From Armatimonadota bacterium (lineage in GTDB: Bacteria; Armatimonadota; Fimbriimonadia; Fimbriimonadales; Fimbriimonadaceae): a DNA stretch of 64,000 nt. Location of the stretch: positions 1-64,000 of the forward strand of contig JAGQUX010000005.1 of the NCBI GenBank assembly GCA_020438215.1, in the 5' to 3' direction. The notes below the pieces were generated by a model, which made no database searches, was not told the DNA's origin, and saw nothing but the letters and a program-made list of their open reading frames with translations. Below, piece by piece: positions 1 through 8,122 of this stretch (the first letter of the stretch is position 1; every line of letters begins with the position of its first letter). A program made the position numbers and the translations under genes.

Positions 1-16
1 CAAAATCACTCAGATA

Positions 17-42
17 CCCCCGGCATTGCCCGGGGGATTTTT
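17..42 (+). terminator. Rho-independent terminator of a gene left of the window
   Basis: A 7-bp G+C-only stem (17-23 with 30-36, six-base loop) is followed by A and a run of five T on the + strand. It therefore ends a rightward transcript whose gene lies before the window. It touches the stop codon of the leftward polyphosphate kinase gene. On the minus strand there is no T-run, so it is not an obvious terminator for that gene. Confidence 0.75.
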
Positions 43-887
43 CATTTCTGAGGGGCAGCAATGCGGAAGCGCTCGAGTTCCTTCTTTGCTTCTTTGCCAA
101 CCTGTTTGAGCGATTCCATCCACTCTTCGCGATACGGTTTGAGCGTTTCAACAACTGCCTGTGTGACGATGTAGTTCCGGAACCACTTTTTGTCTCCCGG
201 AACGACCAACCAAGGCGCATCCTGAGATGCACATTTGCCAATCGCATCGGAGTACGCTTCTTGGTACTCCTTCCAATAGCGTCGCTCCTTCCAATCATTC
301 ACCGAAAGCTTCCAAGCATCTTCCGCATCTTGTTCGCGCTCAAGGAGGCGTTCTTCCTGCTCCTCTTTTGAGATGTGGAGGAACACTTTTAGCACAATGG
401 TGTTGGAATCCACCAGCAGGTTCTCAAACGCATTGATGTGGTCAAACCGCTTCTTCCAAACGGATTCATCCACCAAATTGTGAACTCGAACAACCCCAAC
501 GTCTTCGTAATGTGAGCGGTTGAAAATGACTGTCTCGCCTTTGCCCGGAGTCTTGTCATGGCACCGCCACAGAAAGTCGTGGGCAAGCTCCTGCGGAGTC
601 GGCACTTTGAAGCTGGCAACCCTCACCGACTGAGCATGTGTGAATCGAAGCATATGCCGGATCGTGCCGTCCTTCCCCGCAGTATCCATCCCCTGCAACA
701 CAATAAGGAATCCATGTTTTCCCGCAAAAAAGAGCAGGTCGAGTAGCTCTTCCATCTCCTTTCCGAGTTGCTCAGTCATGGTTTCCACCGCTTCGCGCTC
801 CAAATCGGCTTCGGGCTTGGTTGGCATATCGGCAAGATCGAACTTGCCCGGTTTCCTCACCCAAAACTGCTCATGTGTTGTTGCCAT
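42..887 (-). CDS. Polyphosphate kinase 2 family phosphotransferase
   Basis: This 281-aa protein has the PPK2 fold. It has a Walker A loop GMDTAGKDG at about residues 66-74 and the conserved FNRSHYEDV..VRVHN block at about 122-137. A basic lid region (LLEREQDAEDAWK..) and the W-K-x-Y segment follow. Such enzymes move phosphate between polyphosphate and nucleoside mono- or diphosphates in the cytoplasm. The direction and nucleotide (AMP, ADP or GDP) cannot be read from the motifs alone. The length is that of a single-domain PPK2. It is transcribed leftward, divergent from the DUF4870 gene at 970. The start at 887 has no clear Shine-Dalgarno. Confidence 0.93.
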   Translation of the reverse strand: MATTHEQFWVRKPGKFDLADMPTKPEADLEREAVETMTEQLGKEMEELLDLLFFAGKHGFLIVLQGMDTAGKDGTIRHMLRFTHAQSVRVASFKVPTPQELAHDFLWRCHDKTPGKGETVIFNRSHYEDVGVVRVHNLVDESVWKKRFDHINAFENLLVDSNTIVLKVFLHISKEEQEERLLEREQDAEDAWKLSVNDWKERRYWKEYQEAYSDAIGKCASQDAPWLVVPGDKKWFRNYIVTQAVVETLKPYREEWMESLKQVGKEAKKELERFRIAAPQK

Positions 888-969
888 TGCGGTTCATTTT
901 GGCACTGAAATAGGACTACGCAACTGGAATTCGCAACCCGATTTTTTGCAGATCGTAATTCTAGTTACC

Positions 970-1332
970 ATGATCACTTCACGCAACGAACGACTGGCAG
1001 CAACTGGCGCCCATGCCGCCGGCATCTTGCTTTCGGCAACCTTTTTGGGCTGGGTGATTCCCCTCGTCATGTACTTCGCGAACAAGGAAAAGTCCAAGTT
1101 CGTAGCGTTCCACTCAATGCAGGCGGTGCTGTATCAGCTCGTGATCGCGGTCGTGGGATTGATCGCCGGGATCGCCGTCTTCATCACGTTCGGAATCCTT
1201 TGGTTCCTGCCGATTGCGGTCGGAATGATTGGTCTGCTCTTTGGAATCGTTGCCGCCGTGCAAGCGTTCAAAGGGAAGACCTTCATGCTCCCAATAGCAG
1301 GCGACTACGCCCGCAAAATCGTACGGATGTAA
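970..1332 (+). CDS. DUF4870-type small membrane protein
   Basis: The 120-aa protein begins MITSRNERL and carries three hydrophobic segments (about residues 12-33, 50-74 and 76-98). It has the FHSMQA motif after the first one and a short basic tail. That layout, with the conserved 'A..AH.....' start and 'KFVAFHSMQAVL' segment, matches the DUF4870 (Tic20-like) family of small inner-membrane proteins of unknown function. The frame is open further upstream to 640, but that part lies antisense to the PPK2 gene and does not look like protein, so I take the ATG at 970. It ends just before the tRNA-Ser gene on the other strand. Confidence 0.8.
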   Translation: MITSRNERLAATGAHAAGILLSATFLGWVIPLVMYFANKEKSKFVAFHSMQAVLYQLVIAVVGLIAGIAVFITFGILWFLPIAVGMIGLLFGIVAAVQAFKGKTFMLPIAGDYARKIVRM

Positions 1333-1341
1333 GGAGAATTA

Positions 1342-1432
1342 TGGCGGAGAGGGTGGGATTCGAACCCACGGAGGCTGTTACACCTCACCGCATTTCGAGT
1401 GCGGCGCACTAGACCAACTATGCGACCTCTCC
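1342..1432 (-). tRNA. tRNA-Ser (anticodon CGA)
   Basis: Read on the minus strand, the 91 bases fold as a class II tRNA. The acceptor stem is GGAGAGG/CCTCTCC with discriminator G and an encoded CCA end. The anticodon arm shows CACTCGAAATG, giving anticodon CGA, which reads UCG. There is a long variable arm (GTGAGG..CCTC) and a T arm GTGGGTTCGAATCCCAC. The long variable arm is typical of serine tRNAs. The gene is intact, with an encoded CCA. Confidence 0.96.
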
Positions 1433-1442
1433 GCAGACGGTT

Positions 1443-1473
1443 ATTATCCCCAATATTGGCGAGCGCGTGCCAG
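1443..1473 (-). promoter_or_regulatory. Possible promoter of tRNA-Ser
   Basis: On the minus strand a GATAAT -10-like element (1443-1448) ends 10 bases before the mature tRNA 5' end. A CTGGCA element (1468-1473) sits 19 bases upstream as a weak -35. It lies entirely in the gap after the DUF255-like gene. The spacing is longer than ideal, so this is tentative. Confidence 0.35.
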
Positions 1474-1478
1474 GCCTG

Positions 1479-3485
1479 TCAGTTCGCCCGTGCCAGAGCA
1501 ACTGCTTCTTCAAGCGTCACGAGCTTCGGCTCAATGTTCGGGGAAAACACCTCGTACATCCCGTCCTCTGATCCGCCAGGAATCACCAAAGTCGTTCGTG
1601 GAAACTGAGATCGCACGGAGGCTGAGGCACCTTGCGGAACAGCAACCAAAAACGGGTGAGAAAATACGTTTGCCGCGCGGGCAAATCCTCCCGCTCCAAG
1701 GCTCAGCGCATCGACCGATGACGAGTATCGCTCCAGCCACTGTTCCGCCCGGGCCATATTCATGAGACAATTATGCGGATCGCGAGACATCAGACCATAC
1801 TCCACCAAAAGGTGAATCACTTTGCTGACCGCCGATCGAGAATAACTGTCGGTCAGGTCTGGAAAAGTGAACGGATCCACATCTGGCAAAAGATCTTTCC
1901 AATTCCCGAGTACCAAGTCTCCGCCGCTCTCTCGTGCAAGAAAAATTCCACGATCCAGCACCGCTTGCCCCTCTTCCAATACTTCACTATTTGGTTGAAA
2001 ATATTGTGTTGCCAAGACCATCTCAGCGTATGCAAGGTAGTCCATCAGGTCGCCGGGCTTGACCGCTCCATCAAAGTTCCGCCGGTAGACGTCATCGAGG
2101 CCAATCCTCATCACGTCCTGCAAACGATGGAATTCCGCCGTTGCCCGGCCCAGCAGAAACTGATCCTCTAGCAAGAGAGCTGCTCTGAAAACAGCGGCAA
2201 CGGATCGAGCCAGAACTCCCAAATCGTGACGATCGCCAACCGTGACCTTTCCATCCTGCCGATTGTCACGAAGAACTTCAAGCAACTTCTCGATCTCATC
2301 CCGCTGCCCCAAAAATGCATCCACTCGCCGGATATAGAGGGATAGTTGAGGGTTTGACTTTACCTCCATGCCAAGAGCACTTTCTGCAAGCAGTTTTTGC
2401 CGAGGAGTCAATTCACTCTTCAAACGGTTCACTGTCCATGAATATGTGAGCGACCGCCGGTTATCAGCTTGAAATGCGTCTCGATAAACAGGCATTCCCT
2501 CACTCCACTGGTTAATGATTCGGTACGCAAGTTGCTTAGCTAATATCCGGGAAAGGTCGTCGCCATCTGCGGCCCGATTCGCTAGCAAATCCAGCATATC
2601 GAAATTGGCACTAGCGACCTCGCTGTAATTGACATTCCACCAACTGGTGGAATTGGCATCCCAGAAAAATCCACCGTCCAACAGGTTAACGGCAGGTGAC
2701 TGCAAAACTGGCGAGAGGCAAGCAGCGAGATTCTCGTCATCCCCCATTTCGTACATCAAGAGCCATTCCTGTGGATACAAACGAACGTGGGATTGGCCCC
2801 GGAATCCTCCCGACGATGGATCCATTCGAGAGACCAATTTTTCGAGGTAAGAACTTGGATCGAACGGTTCAGCAAGCGAGCCACCCCTCACCCAAAACTG
2901 GCTTTCCTCCTGCTGTTCCTGAGCCGGGTCGAATTCTCCAGAACCTTTTCGTTCCAGTGCGGTTTTCAGCATCGTCAGAAGACCTCGGTCGTTGACTTGC
3001 CAAAGCTGAATCGAAGAGGGTGCTAGCAATATCTTCCCAGTTGGAGTGAGGATGTACATCCCAAAAGTTGGGTCTTCAGCAAACTCAGCGCGGCGAAACT
3101 GAAGCAAAGCACTCCGCCAAGCCGGATTCTCAGTCGTATCCACGCGGGTGCAAATGAAATCGTGATTGAGTTTCCGCACAATGTCATCGGTTTCAAAAAA
3201 CCGATCCATCCGTTGCCCGAGCTTGCTCCAACCAGTACCCGTCACGAGAAGGATTGGCTTATCCTGTCGCCGCGCTTCCACAAACGCCTGCGAACCAAAG
3301 AGCGTCCACTTCAGCTTTTGAGATTGGGCTGCACGGACAAAATCACCCGGCTGATTGACCAGCAGATTTGGCTCAGGATCAGGAATCAGAGGTCTGAGAA
3401 GATAGGCGACCGAAGCCACCAATATCCAGAAAGTGACCAAAAAAGTCACAACCTGATACCCTTCTCTGCGTCCCCAAACTGACAT
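1479..3485 (-). CDS. Membrane-anchored DUF255/YyaL-like protein without the CxxC site
   Basis: The 668-aa protein has one N-terminal membrane segment (about residues 12-31). A thioredoxin-like DUF255 region follows: W..FGSQAFVEARRQDKPILL, then ..FF.TDDIVRKLNHDFICTRVD. After it comes a (alpha/alpha)-barrel-like region with the family's D..SGGFRG and LLDGGFFWDAN landmarks. YyaL/SSP411 proteins normally carry a Cys-His-Trp-Cys-type site after 'KPI.LSI.YS'. Here the equivalent stretch reads TGTGWSKLGQRMDRFF and has no cysteine. I infer a non-redox, envelope-anchored paralogue. The alpha-helical part is also diverged. It is divergent from gatC, with -10 elements of both genes close together. Confidence 0.75.
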   Translation of the reverse strand: MSVWGRREGYQVVTFLVTFWILVASVAYLLRPLIPDPEPNLLVNQPGDFVRAAQSQKLKWTLFGSQAFVEARRQDKPILLVTGTGWSKLGQRMDRFFETDDIVRKLNHDFICTRVDTTENPAWRSALLQFRRAEFAEDPTFGMYILTPTGKILLAPSSIQLWQVNDRGLLTMLKTALERKGSGEFDPAQEQQEESQFWVRGGSLAEPFDPSSYLEKLVSRMDPSSGGFRGQSHVRLYPQEWLLMYEMGDDENLAACLSPVLQSPAVNLLDGGFFWDANSTSWWNVNYSEVASANFDMLDLLANRAADGDDLSRILAKQLAYRIINQWSEGMPVYRDAFQADNRRSLTYSWTVNRLKSELTPRQKLLAESALGMEVKSNPQLSLYIRRVDAFLGQRDEIEKLLEVLRDNRQDGKVTVGDRHDLGVLARSVAAVFRAALLLEDQFLLGRATAEFHRLQDVMRIGLDDVYRRNFDGAVKPGDLMDYLAYAEMVLATQYFQPNSEVLEEGQAVLDRGIFLARESGGDLVLGNWKDLLPDVDPFTFPDLTDSYSRSAVSKVIHLLVEYGLMSRDPHNCLMNMARAEQWLERYSSSVDALSLGAGGFARAANVFSHPFLVAVPQGASASVRSQFPRTTLVIPGGSEDGMYEVFSPNIEPKLVTLEEAVALARAN

Positions 3486-3488
3486 TCC

Positions 3489-3518
3489 TTGGCTCCATTA
3501 TGGTCGCCATGCTATCAT
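3489..3518 (+). promoter_or_regulatory. gatC promoter, probably leaderless
   Basis: TATCAT at 3513-3518 is followed by exactly six bases and then the gatC ATG at 3525, so transcription would start at or next to the A of the start codon. A TTGGCT element (3489-3494, four of six matches to TTGACA) lies 18 bases upstream. No Shine-Dalgarno is present. A CATAAT-like -10 for the opposite gene lies within the same stretch (3497-3502). Confidence 0.55.
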
Positions 3519-3524
3519 CGGTTG

Positions 3525-3815
3525 ATGTCGATTTCTTTGGACGAAGTGCGTCATGTGGCAAAACTCGCCCGGCTTGAACTCAATGAAGACGAGTTAGTCG
3601 ATTTTCAAGGCAAGCTGAACGCCTTGCTGGGCCACTTTGAAGATATTCAGGGCCTAGACGTGAGCAACCAGGCTCCCAAGCCTCATGCCGTCAGCATGAT
3701 CAACGTTCTTGCCGAAGATATTGCCCGTCCTGGAATCCCGCGCGAACGCGGAATGGCCAACACCGCTGATAGCAAAGCCGGACTCTTCATCGTCCCCACA
3801 ATCATTGAGGAATAA
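3525..3815 (+). CDS. gatC: Asp-tRNA(Asn)/Glu-tRNA(Gln) amidotransferase subunit C
   Basis: The 96-codon frame begins MSISLDEVRHVAKLARLEL, the characteristic GatC start. It continues with E(D/E)L..F..L..LL.HF..IQ..DV and ends with the usual R.D region. GatC stabilises GatA within the GatCAB complex, which amidates mischarged Glu-tRNA(Gln) or Asp-tRNA(Asn) in the cytoplasm. It is first in the gatC-gatA operon with a 9-base gap to gatA. gatB is not in the window. Residues encoded before 3525 are unlike GatC, so this ATG is the start. Confidence 0.95.
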   Translation: MSISLDEVRHVAKLARLELNEDELVDFQGKLNALLGHFEDIQGLDVSNQAPKPHAVSMINVLAEDIARPGIPRERGMANTADSKAGLFIVPTIIEE

Positions 3816-3824
3816 GCAAAGCCG

Positions 3825-5267
3825 ATGTCTACTCAACTGACAGCCACCGAGCTTGGACGAAAGATCGCGGCAGGTGACATCAAAGTTCAAGAAGCCATTG
3901 ATGCTTCCTGTGCCCGCATTGATGCCAACGATGAAATCTACAAAGCTTTTCTGACTCTCAATGAAGATGTCCAAACCGACATCGACCGCGCAGAAAAGAT
4001 GCTCACTGATGGCTCAGCTGGCCCCCTCACGGGCGTGCCTGTTGCGATCAAAGACAACATCAGCACTGACGGGCTCCGCACAACCTGCGCCAGCAAGATC
4101 CTCGAGAACTACATCCCGCCTTACGATGCGACGGTCATTGAACGGATGAAAGCCGCAGGGATGATCGTCATCGGCAAAACAAACCTCGACGAGTTCGCAA
4201 TGGGAACATCCTGCGAAAACAGCGCGTTCTTCCCCAGCCGTAACCCCTGGGATCCGGATCGGGTGCCGGGCGGAAGCTCAGGTGGCTCTGCCGCCGCAGT
4301 GGCAGCAGAATACGTGCCTCTCTCCCTTGGGAGCGATACGGGCGGCTCCATTCGCCAACCGGCAAGTCTTTGCGGCATTGTCGGATTCAAACCAACTTAC
4401 GGGCGTGTTTCCCGCTACGGGCTCGTTGCTTTTGGATCAAGCCTTGACCAGATCGGCCCGTTCGCACGATCGGTTGAAGATGCCGCCGCAATTTCTAATG
4501 TCATCTCGGGTCACGACGCCAACGATGCCACCAGCCAACCGGATTCTCAGATCAAGCTCAATGGTTTGAAAGATGGTTCACTCAAAGGGCTAAAAATCGC
4601 CATCCCCAAGCAACTCTTTGGCGAGGAAATCGAAGAAGGTGTCCGCCATGTCATTGCTCAGAACATCAAAACTCTTGAGCAAGATGGCGCAACGGTCACC
4701 GAAATTGATCTGCCCAGCATCAACTACGGCGTGACCACCTACTACATCATCGCCCCCGCAGAAGCGAGCAGTAACCTCGGGCGATACGATGGAGTGCGCT
4801 ATGGCCCTCGCATTGACGCTGACGGTCATATTGAAGCGTTTTCGGCGACGCGCGGCAGTCTGTTTGGGAAAGAAGTCAAGCTCCGCATCATGGTGGGAAC
4901 TTACGCGCTTTCTGCCGGGTATTACGATGCGTACTATCACCGCGCACAGCAAGTTCGTGGTTTGATGGCACAAGAATTCGAGCGTGCGTATCAGGAGTAC
5001 GACGTCATCATGAGCCCGTCTTCTCCCGGAGTTGCTTTCCCGGTGGGAGGGATTCAAGACCAAATGGCGTTGAAACTTTTGGATCTTTGTACGATCCCGG
5101 CGAACATGGGCGGCTTCCCCAGCATCTCACTCCCCAGCGGATTGAGTGAAGGGCTTCCGGTTGGATTACTTCTCAATGGGCCAGTTAATGGCGATGAGCG
5201 ACTCCTTCAGATCAGTTACGCCGTAGAACAAGCATTGGGATTCGATAAGCGCGCTCCCATGCCATAA
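3825..5267 (+). CDS. gatA: Asp-tRNA(Asn)/Glu-tRNA(Gln) amidotransferase subunit A
   Basis: This full-length 480-aa amidase-signature protein hydrolyses glutamine and passes ammonia to GatB. The Ser-cisSer-Lys triad is visible: the lysine in VAIKDNIS (about residue 76), GGSSGGSAAAV (about 149-155) and GSDTGGSIRQP with the nucleophilic serine (about 175). The GIVGFKPTYGRVSRYG and SSLDQIGP blocks typical of GatA (rather than a general amidase) follow. It sits 9 bases after gatC and 8 bases before the next gene, so it is part of the same transcript. Confidence 0.97.
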   Translation: MSTQLTATELGRKIAAGDIKVQEAIDASCARIDANDEIYKAFLTLNEDVQTDIDRAEKMLTDGSAGPLTGVPVAIKDNISTDGLRTTCASKILENYIPPYDATVIERMKAAGMIVIGKTNLDEFAMGTSCENSAFFPSRNPWDPDRVPGGSSGGSAAAVAAEYVPLSLGSDTGGSIRQPASLCGIVGFKPTYGRVSRYGLVAFGSSLDQIGPFARSVEDAAAISNVISGHDANDATSQPDSQIKLNGLKDGSLKGLKIAIPKQLFGEEIEEGVRHVIAQNIKTLEQDGATVTEIDLPSINYGVTTYYIIAPAEASSNLGRYDGVRYGPRIDADGHIEAFSATRGSLFGKEVKLRIMVGTYALSAGYYDAYYHRAQQVRGLMAQEFERAYQEYDVIMSPSSPGVAFPVGGIQDQMALKLLDLCTIPANMGGFPSISLPSGLSEGLPVGLLLNGPVNGDERLLQISYAVEQALGFDKRAPMP

Positions 5268-5275
5268 GGTGAGCA

Positions 5276-6205
5276 ATGGAAGATATCAAGCGAAGAGACA
5301 AAAAGGTTTTCCTGAAGGAAGCCTTTTCTCTTTCGCGCCTCATTGCTTTTGGAGCGATAGGAGGGTGTATTGCTATTCCAGTAATGGCGAGTACCGAATC
5401 TACGTTTCCGGCGGTTCCTATTGCCCTTACATTACTAGCCACTTGGGGAATCACCTCCTACATCGCCAGCATTGAGAAGCGATTTCACGATCAAAGGTTC
5501 AAGCGGCTCTGGGATGCCTGCGTCGATCGTAGGAAACGCCTAGAAGAAGCTCTGCAGGCCCTGCGCAAGAAGAAAATCGGAGACCTGCAAGAACTCCCTG
5601 GCACCGTCGAGCGACTCTCCAACCAGCTTTACCTCGCTCTCCGCCGCGCCGACCTTGTCCACCACGAAATTGTCTCTAGCGAATACCGGACTGCACCGCC
5701 CGTAGGAGGAAGCCCAAAGAAGTTCATCAATGACATGCAGGCGCAAGAACTCTACAAAGTCGCCGATCGAAACATCGCCGAATATAGCCATCACTTCAAA
5801 AATGTAATGTCTGGGGTTGAACGAGCCGAAGCCCAAGCCGTGGTTTTTGCTACAACTCTCGATACACTCCGGATTCGGATGCTGAACTACCGCCTCAGCG
5901 GAAATGCCCCCGAAGCCGAGTCGATGGAATTCCTGAATATGATCACAGAGGCGAAAATGGAGTTCGAAGCAATTGACAAGGCACTCGAAGAGATTGCTCT
6001 CACTCCCTTCCCAGAAACGATCGCCACAATCAAGCCGACACCATTCCCAAGCTCTAATCTCAGGGAAGTTGATGAAGAAGACGCGGCGCGCAAGCAAGCG
6101 ATTGCCGAGCTGAACTCAGAGCTCGGGCTGGATCATGAGAGCCTGGGCGGGCCACCACCAGTTCCTCCGCATGCGATCAAAAAAGAACAAGAGGATCAAG
6201 CGTGA
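5276..6205 (+). CDS. Membrane protein with coiled-coil cytoplasmic region, function unknown
   Basis: I do not recognise this 309-aa protein. Two adjacent hydrophobic segments (about residues 21-40 and 46-65) form a hairpin. A long charged, helix-rich region follows (KRLWDACVDRRKRLEEALQALRKKK.., ..EAQAVVFATTLDTLRIRMLNYRL..), and the acidic tail contains PPPVPP. Shape suggests an inner-membrane hairpin with a cytoplasmic coiled coil. AAGGTGAG upstream is a reasonable ribosome site for the ATG at 5276. Its stop overlaps the GTG of ispE by four bases (GTGA), so the two are translationally coupled. Confidence 0.7.
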   Translation: MEDIKRRDKKVFLKEAFSLSRLIAFGAIGGCIAIPVMASTESTFPAVPIALTLLATWGITSYIASIEKRFHDQRFKRLWDACVDRRKRLEEALQALRKKKIGDLQELPGTVERLSNQLYLALRRADLVHHEIVSSEYRTAPPVGGSPKKFINDMQAQELYKVADRNIAEYSHHFKNVMSGVERAEAQAVVFATTLDTLRIRMLNYRLSGNAPEAESMEFLNMITEAKMEFEAIDKALEEIALTPFPETIATIKPTPFPSSNLREVDEEDAARKQAIAELNSELGLDHESLGGPPPVPPHAIKKEQEDQA

Positions 6206-7026
6206 AAGGCTCGACATTCTGCCCAGCTAAGATCAACACTTTCCTTTCCGTCGGGCCGCCAGACAAAACCGGCTACCACCCCATCCGATCCCTCTTCCAA
6301 TCGATCAGTCTGGGTGACGATCTCACCATTTCCGAAACCGATGGCCCCGATCAGCTCATTTGTAACATTGACCTCGGCCCGGTCGAAAACACGCTCACAA
6401 AGACGTTACGCCTCCTCCGCGAGCTTTTGCCCATTCCGAGCCTCCGAATGGAGCTAACCAAGCGCATTCCGGCCGAGAGCGGCCTTGGTGGGGGCAGCAG
6501 CGATGCCGCTGGCCTGCTCCGCATCCTCAAAGCCAATATGAAACACGACCTCCCCGATATCTTGATGGATGATGTCGCGCTAGCGGTCGGGGCGGATGTG
6601 CCGTTCTTTTTGGTCGGTGGACGAGCCAAAGCAGAGGGCTACGGGGAAATCCTTACTCCCCTTGATGATTTGCCAACACAACATCTCTTGATCGCGCGTC
6701 CAGAGGTTGGAGTCGCCACCGGGCCTGCGTACCGAGCACTCGATGCGATGGATCGACCTTGGCGGGATTTTCCTAGCGACTCAACCGAACTCTATAACGA
6801 CTTTGAGCGAGTTTCACCCTGTGAATGCGGCGAACTCGCCGAGCGGCTTCAAATCCACGGGGCAAGCGGTGCCCTCATGTCGGGCAGTGGCAGCGCAGTA
6901 TTTGGCTACTTCGCTGATCAAGCAAGGGCGGAAATCGCGAAAGAAAAACTCCTTGCGGAAGGGTGGAAGAACCTCTGGTTAGCGCATACTCTGGACAGGG
7001 CATCATGCATCTCGACGACATCCTAA
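6202..7026 (+). CDS. ispE: 4-diphosphocytidyl-2-C-methyl-D-erythritol kinase
   Basis: This 274-aa GHMP kinase phosphorylates CDP-methylerythritol in the MEP isoprenoid pathway; dxs of the same pathway lies at 26.5-28.4 kb. Evidence is the N-terminal PAKINTFLSVG with the catalytic-site lysine, the 'YHPI.SLFQSI.L.D' segment and the ATP loop ESGLGGGSSDAAGLL. The C-terminal SGSGSAVFGYF motif also fits. It starts with GTG, inside the stop of the preceding gene, and its end overlaps the next gene by 22 bases if that gene begins at 7005. The length is normal or slightly short. Confidence 0.94.
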   Translation: MKGSTFCPAKINTFLSVGPPDKTGYHPIRSLFQSISLGDDLTISETDGPDQLICNIDLGPVENTLTKTLRLLRELLPIPSLRMELTKRIPAESGLGGGSSDAAGLLRILKANMKHDLPDILMDDVALAVGADVPFFLVGGRAKAEGYGEILTPLDDLPTQHLLIARPEVGVATGPAYRALDAMDRPWRDFPSDSTELYNDFERVSPCECGELAERLQIHGASGALMSGSGSAVFGYFADQARAEIAKEKLLAEGWKNLWLAHTLDRASCISTTS

Positions 7027-7766
7027 TCCTTGCTGGGGGCCGCACCGATGATGAGTGGCGTGACGCCACCGGCATCGAATGGCGTGCTGATGTCGAGATT
7101 GATGGCAAGTCCATGCTTGAGCACGTTTTGCAGGCCACGCGCCCGCTCCACGAGCCTCTGCTGATCGGCGGTCCGGATGGGATTAGTCATCGACAATTGC
7201 CCAGCGGCGAAAATTTCATTGATAGCCTCAAGAAAGGCCTTGAAAACGCGGAAGGCGAAAAAGTCTTGCTCGTCACCGTGGATATTCCGTTTATCACGAC
7301 GGAGGGACTCCAAGAATTCCTTGATGCCGCCCCGACTGATGCTGGAATTGCCTATCCTATCATTCGATCAGAAGCCTGCCAAGAAGCCTTCCCCGAATTG
7401 CCGCGCACAACACTGAAACTCGCTGAGGGCGAATTCACTGGCGGCAACATTGCATTGATTACACGTTCCAAGATGCTGGAAGCAATCCCTGTCATTGAGC
7501 GCGCCTATGCCGCGCGTAAGAGCCCGATCAAGCTTGCTTCGATTGTGGGTTGGGACACGCTTTCGGCAGTTCTAGTGGGCAAGTTCTTCCCGCAAAAACT
7601 CAAGATTGCTGACTTAGAAACAAAAGTCAGTAAGTTCCTTGGCATTTCCGTGCGGGGTGTCATCTCAAATGATGCGGCGATCGGAACTGATATCGACCGT
7701 TATGAGCATTACCGCATCATTACGAGCCTAAAGGAATCTCAAAACCGACCGAAGACAAAGGTGTGA
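7005..7766 (+). CDS. MobA/CofC-like nucleotidyltransferase-fold protein
   Basis: The 253-aa protein starts MHLDDILILAGGRTDDEW, a shortened form of the LAGG...R nucleotide-binding loop of MobA-type transferases. It then has IDGKSMLEHVL, the LLVTVDIPFIT segment holding the metal-site Asp, and ..FTGGNIALIT. It is a GT-A-fold NTP transferase, but the substrate is unclear: the loop lacks the usual R-M-G-x-D-K. Similar genes are sometimes annotated IspD-like, and ispE next door makes that tempting, yet IspD motifs are not complete. The ATG at 7005 follows GGACAGGG. It overlaps ispE by 22 bases and the next gene by 4. Confidence 0.7.
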   Translation: MHLDDILILAGGRTDDEWRDATGIEWRADVEIDGKSMLEHVLQATRPLHEPLLIGGPDGISHRQLPSGENFIDSLKKGLENAEGEKVLLVTVDIPFITTEGLQEFLDAAPTDAGIAYPIIRSEACQEAFPELPRTTLKLAEGEFTGGNIALITRSKMLEAIPVIERAYAARKSPIKLASIVGWDTLSAVLVGKFFPQKLKIADLETKVSKFLGISVRGVISNDAAIGTDIDRYEHYRIITSLKESQNRPKTKV

Positions 7767-8017
7767 GACTAGAAGTCGTCCAAGGTTACGATCACACACC
7801 GGATATCTTCACAACTCGGGATTTCCTTCTCAAACAAGAAGGTGTTTCCGATGCTGAGGTGTGGATGCGTGGCGACGCGGTTCTTGCTCGAGTCACAGTG
7901 AACGAACTCACGTTCCTCTCAGAAGTTGATCTTCAACAAGCATGCATGAAAAAGCTAGGGCCAAATTTGACCCCGCGAATGATCATGATGGAACGCGCAA
8001 AACGCCGCGCGGCCTAG
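7763..8017 (+). CDS. Small hypothetical protein, last gene of the gatCA-ispE operon
   Basis: The 84-aa protein starts at a GTG overlapping the preceding stop (GTGA) and is not recognised. It is mixed alpha/beta with a basic helical tail (MIMMERAKRRAA) and no cysteines or membrane segment. The tight coupling to the nucleotidyltransferase suggests a partner role, but there is no direct evidence for one. Tandem hairpins follow the stop. Confidence 0.6.
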   Translation: MRLEVVQGYDHTPDIFTTRDFLLKQEGVSDAEVWMRGDAVLARVTVNELTFLSEVDLQQACMKKLGPNLTPRMIMMERAKRRAA

Positions 8018-8035
8018 CATAAACGAATCTGAATA

Positions 8036-8090
8036 GCACTGGCAGAACCAGTGAATGCATCGCTGTGTGGCACTGGTGGAACCAGTGAAT
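8036..8090. repeat. Two tandem CACTGG-N5-CCAGTG hairpins
   Basis: A 21-base unit occurs twice at a 34-base period (8036-8056 and 8070-8090) with two mismatches, both in the loop. Each copy holds a perfect 6-bp inverted repeat with a five-base loop (8037-8053 and 8071-8087). They lie between the end of a rightward operon and the end of leftward genes. There is no T-run on either strand, so a simple Rho-independent terminator is unlikely. Confidence 0.7.
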
Positions 8091-8122
8091 CCTTACGCCT
8101 GAAAAACTGCGTGAACTAAGCC

